A stretch of 64,000 bases of DNA from QGON01 sp963691905. Its GTDB lineage: Bacteria; Pseudomonadota; Gammaproteobacteria; Chromatiales; Chromatiaceae. Positions 61,355 to 64,000 of the stretch are shown piece by piece. The stretch's first letter is position 1. Every line of letters starts with the position of its first letter. The notes below the pieces were generated by a model that saw only the letters and a program-made list of their open reading frames with translations, ran no database searches and had not been told where the DNA came from. A program made the translations under genes and the position numbers. The stretch covers positions 310,001 to 374,000 of the forward strand of contig OY829894.1 of NCBI GenBank assembly GCA_963691905.1, read 5' to 3'.

Positions 61355-63922
61355 ATGAGTTCAATTCCAAGCAAGGTTGTTGGTGGGTCGACTTATCTTA
61401 CTGTCGATGTATTGCCTTACCTGGATGGTGAACGTGCGGTGCGCGTGCAGGAAGCCGAGCTACTGGCTCAGGTCAAGCGACATGATCAATTTAACTTGGT
61501 GCGCATCGATGACACGGGTCAGAGTATCGCTTTGCTCAACTATCCGGAGTTTGTCGACGATCCATTCCCTTCGCTGCAAGAAAGCTGGCTGGTAGATCTG
61601 AACTGCTCAACGGTGAGTTACCGCACCTATGCCGATTCGCTGAATCCACCCATCCTGCATCGTAAAGAGTTACTTCTTCAACCGGATGACCCATGTCGCG
61701 AAGCGTATGCAGAGCTGACCCGTACAGCAGAATCCATCGGCTTATTTGACGACCCAAAACGCATAGGTTACCAGCGTCAATGGCTAGCGCTGATTCGTGA
61801 AAAGGGCTACCGGATAGAAGGGCACTCTTTGGTTCCGATTGGCAATGACGAATCATTGGAGGATGGCGAGGCAGATTTAGCACCACTCCATGCCGACTGG
61901 GAAGCTTCTCGGCATCTAACCGCTTTGGTCCGATACGGCTTCTCTGCACCTGTACAATCACTGGCGCGGTATGGGTTTCTCGATGGTAGCCATCGGTTGT
62001 TCGATTATGGTTGTGGTCGTGGAGATGATGTTCGTGGGTTGAGCGAGAATGGTCTATCTGCCATGGGTTGGGATCCCTATTTCGCCCCAGATAACACCAT
62101 CTCGTCAGCGGACATCGTCAACCTGGGTTTTGTGATCAATGTTATAGAAGACTTTGACGAGCGCGTAGAGGCGCTTACCCGAGCCTGGTCGCTGGCAGAA
62201 CGGGTGCTGGTGGTTTCAGTGATGCTGGAAAACCAAAACGAACCTCGTGGCCAGCGGTTTCGCGATGGGGTGATGACTTTACGCGGGACTTTCCAGAAGT
62301 ACTTCACCCAATCTGGGATTAAGACATTTCTTGAGCAGGTTCTCGATGAAGAACCGATTCCCGTAGCACCAGGCGTGCTCTATCTGTTCCGTGATAAGGA
62401 CATGGAACAGCGGTTTCTGATGGATCGATACCGCAGTAAGCATAATCGGCTTCGTACTCCATCTACACAACAACGAGAGCGTCCAAAGAAACAGCGCAGG
62501 GATCGGGTGGCTGAACGCTACGAAGCCTACCGGGAACCGCTTGAGCGCTTATGGGCACAGTGGCTTCTCCTCGGGCGAAAGCCGGATAAATCTGAGGTGG
62601 AGGATCTCGTAACGCTCACAGAGGGCTTCGGTTCAGCACCCAAAGCACTGCGTTTCCTGGAAAGGCGGAATGGTCTTGCAGAAATCGAGCAGGCTGCTTC
62701 ACGGCGCGTTAACGATCTGGAGGTCTACTTTGCACTCGATCAGTTCGAACGGCGACGCCCCTATAAGCATCTGGAGAGAGGACTACAGCGTGATATCAAA
62801 TCCTTTTTTGGTGATTACCGTAGCGCCCAAGCATCAGCTCGGGAGCTGTTATTTACCATTGCAGATACGCAAACTATCGAACAGGCGTGCCAGCATGCGG
62901 CAGAGCATGGGCTTGGCCGGTTGGAAGAGGGAGAGTCACTGCAACTTCATGCAAGCATGATCGAGCAATTACCTCCATTGCTGCGTATTTATCTGGGGTG
63001 TGCTGCTGTGCTCTATGGCGACTACCAAAACGCCGATTTGGTGAAGGTACACATCAGATCAGGCAAGGTGAGTCTGATGCGTTTCGATGCGTTCGAAGGC
63101 AAAGCACTGCCGCAGATGATAGAGCGGGTCAAGATCAAACTCCGGGAACAGGAGATCGATTATTTTGCTTATGGAGAAGAGTACAAACCACCGTTCTTGT
63201 ATCGCAAGTCCCGTTACATCAATGAAGAGTTTTCCAACTATCCTGAGCAGGTTGCCTTTGAGGAGGCATTGGAAAGGATCGAGTTATTCGACTTGTCAGG
63301 TTATGGGCCTATGCCGAGCGAGTTTCTTCAGACGCTGGAGAAAAATCGATTGGCCATCGATAAATTTGCATTAGTCCCTGCAACGACCATCCCTGATCTC
63401 GACACCTCCTGCGGCCAATACATCACCTACCGCCAGCTCATCGAATGCGGTGAGACCCAAGCCCGAACCGGCCTGCCGAATCTGCCCAAGCAAGCCGAGA
63501 GTTACAACGCACTCCATGCCCTCGCGGTTCAGGTACTCGACCCTGTTGTCGACTACTTCGGTATGATCCACCTGACCTACGGCTTCTGTTCTCCGGCTCT
63601 GGCCCGGGAGATACGGGGTCGCATCTCTCCCAAACTCGATCAGCATGCCTCTCATGAGCTGAACCGACTGGGTAATCCCGTCTGCCAGCGGCTGGGCGCT
63701 GCGGTGGATTTCATCGTAGAAGACGAAAATATGCTGGATGTGGCGCAGTGGTTGGTCGCCAATACGCCTTTTGATCGGCTTTACTTCTATGGCGACGGCA
63801 ATCCCGTCCATGTGAGTTTCGGTCCGAATCACGATAGGCAGATCGTCCGCATGGCGCCCCGCATGTCTGGCAGATTAGTGCCGCAGGTAGTATCTTCAGC
63901 AGCTTTCTTGGCGCTACACTAA
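61355..63922 (+). CDS. DNA phosphorothioation-associated putative methyltransferase with M15-like C-terminal domain
   Basis: This is an 855-residue protein. Residues 1-460 match the phosphorothioation-associated methyltransferase family; the SAM loop is DYGCGRGDD (217-225) and is followed by GWDPYF and VNLGFVINVIED. A basic linker lies near 370-390. Residues 700-855 resemble a Zn D,D-peptidase of the M15 type (YFGMIHLTYGFCSPALAREI, GAAVDFIV, VHVSFGP with His819). The His expected before GxAxDF is Gln778. The gene sits 381 bases after the cassette, in the same direction. Confidence 0.75.
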   Translation: MSSIPSKVVGGSTYLTVDVLPYLDGERAVRVQEAELLAQVKRHDQFNLVRIDDTGQSIALLNYPEFVDDPFPSLQESWLVDLNCSTVSYRTYADSLNPPILHRKELLLQPDDPCREAYAELTRTAESIGLFDDPKRIGYQRQWLALIREKGYRIEGHSLVPIGNDESLEDGEADLAPLHADWEASRHLTALVRYGFSAPVQSLARYGFLDGSHRLFDYGCGRGDDVRGLSENGLSAMGWDPYFAPDNTISSADIVNLGFVINVIEDFDERVEALTRAWSLAERVLVVSVMLENQNEPRGQRFRDGVMTLRGTFQKYFTQSGIKTFLEQVLDEEPIPVAPGVLYLFRDKDMEQRFLMDRYRSKHNRLRTPSTQQRERPKKQRRDRVAERYEAYREPLERLWAQWLLLGRKPDKSEVEDLVTLTEGFGSAPKALRFLERRNGLAEIEQAASRRVNDLEVYFALDQFERRRPYKHLERGLQRDIKSFFGDYRSAQASARELLFTIADTQTIEQACQHAAEHGLGRLEEGESLQLHASMIEQLPPLLRIYLGCAAVLYGDYQNADLVKVHIRSGKVSLMRFDAFEGKALPQMIERVKIKLREQEIDYFAYGEEYKPPFLYRKSRYINEEFSNYPEQVAFEEALERIELFDLSGYGPMPSEFLQTLEKNRLAIDKFALVPATTIPDLDTSCGQYITYRQLIECGETQARTGLPNLPKQAESYNALHALAVQVLDPVVDYFGMIHLTYGFCSPALAREIRGRISPKLDQHASHELNRLGNPVCQRLGAAVDFIVEDENMLDVAQWLVANTPFDRLYFYGDGNPVHVSFGPNHDRQIVRMAPRMSGRLVPQVVSSAAFLALH

Positions 63923-64000
63923 GTCAAAGAACTAAGGGTAAGTTCGTGGCCATGGAAGCTGATGAATCCTCCCACTAAATTCTCTCAATAACGGAAGCCG

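Noticed and set aside
1..64000. CRISPR array
   Set aside because: No series of regularly spaced direct repeats was seen; the repeats present are isolated palindromes.

Overview
The window reads as chromosomal DNA of a gammaproteobacterium. The evidence is the gene order ratA-rnfH-bamE/fur, nadK-recN/hrcA-grpE-dnaK-dnaJ-dapB and gyrA-serC-serA-pheA-hisC-tyrA-aroA-cmk-rpsA-ihfB. Fur, GyrA (Thr83/Asp87/Tyr122 numbering identical to E. coli) and IHF-beta look gammaproteobacterial. The core is moderately GC-rich, and its intergenic gaps are full of dispersed palindromes of several families. A Chromatiales-like or sulfur-oxidiser-like lineage is my guess only; no gene here proves it.

Core part (1-39.4 kb). 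A truncated Na+-dependent transporter is followed by ratA-rnfH, then bamE divergent from fur. A minus-strand set (3.0-6.8 kb) encodes an MglA-like small GTPase, a roadblock protein, two helper proteins and a degenerate receiver-like protein. nadK-recN is divergent from the chaperone operon. That operon carries a CIRCE operator before hrcA and RpoH-type promoters before grpE and dnaK, so HrcA and sigma-32 control appear to coexist. dapB, a lipoprotein, an orphan FliK-like protein and wecB follow. mtaD and mtnA are divergent and serve methylthioadenosine salvage. Then come gyrA and the serine/aromatic/histidine supraoperon running into rpsA and ihfB. A polyphosphate:AMP phosphotransferase, a lexA-dinB SOS pair with an unusual operator, and a Bax-inhibitor-1 family protein close this part.

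Island 1 (39.47-48.86 kb). A tRNA-Ser(UGA) gene is followed 9.3 kb later by a 61-bp copy of its 3' half, so the two copies bracket an integrated island. The island holds the N-terminal stub of a tyrosine recombinase cut by an IS1182-family element. It also holds a two-gene system matching Mokosh type I: a Ser/Thr-kinase/SF1-helicase fusion followed by a phospholipase-D-type nuclease. The kinase-helicase gene is split by an IS1380-family element with a TTAA target duplication; removing the IS and one TTAA restores a 1145-residue reading frame exactly. A decayed thermonuclease fragment lies near the right end.

Island 2 (50.9 kb to the end). After an ARPP-1-like gene and an HD-domain gene, a single-direction cassette begins with a small ribbon-helix-helix-like protein behind a palindromic operator. 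It continues with SspB-like (DUF4007), SspC-like ATPase and SspD-like PAPS-reductase/ATP-pyrophosphatase proteins, then a DUF1232-like protein, a GIY-YIG-like protein, a DGQHR (DndB-like) protein and an SF2 helicase. It ends with a phosphorothioation-associated methyltransferase fused to an M15-peptidase-like domain. I read this as a DNA phosphorothioate modification and restriction system of the SspBCD plus SspFGH type. No cysteine desulfurase (SspA) and no SspE are present in the window. The later genes of this cassette are visibly AT-richer than the core.
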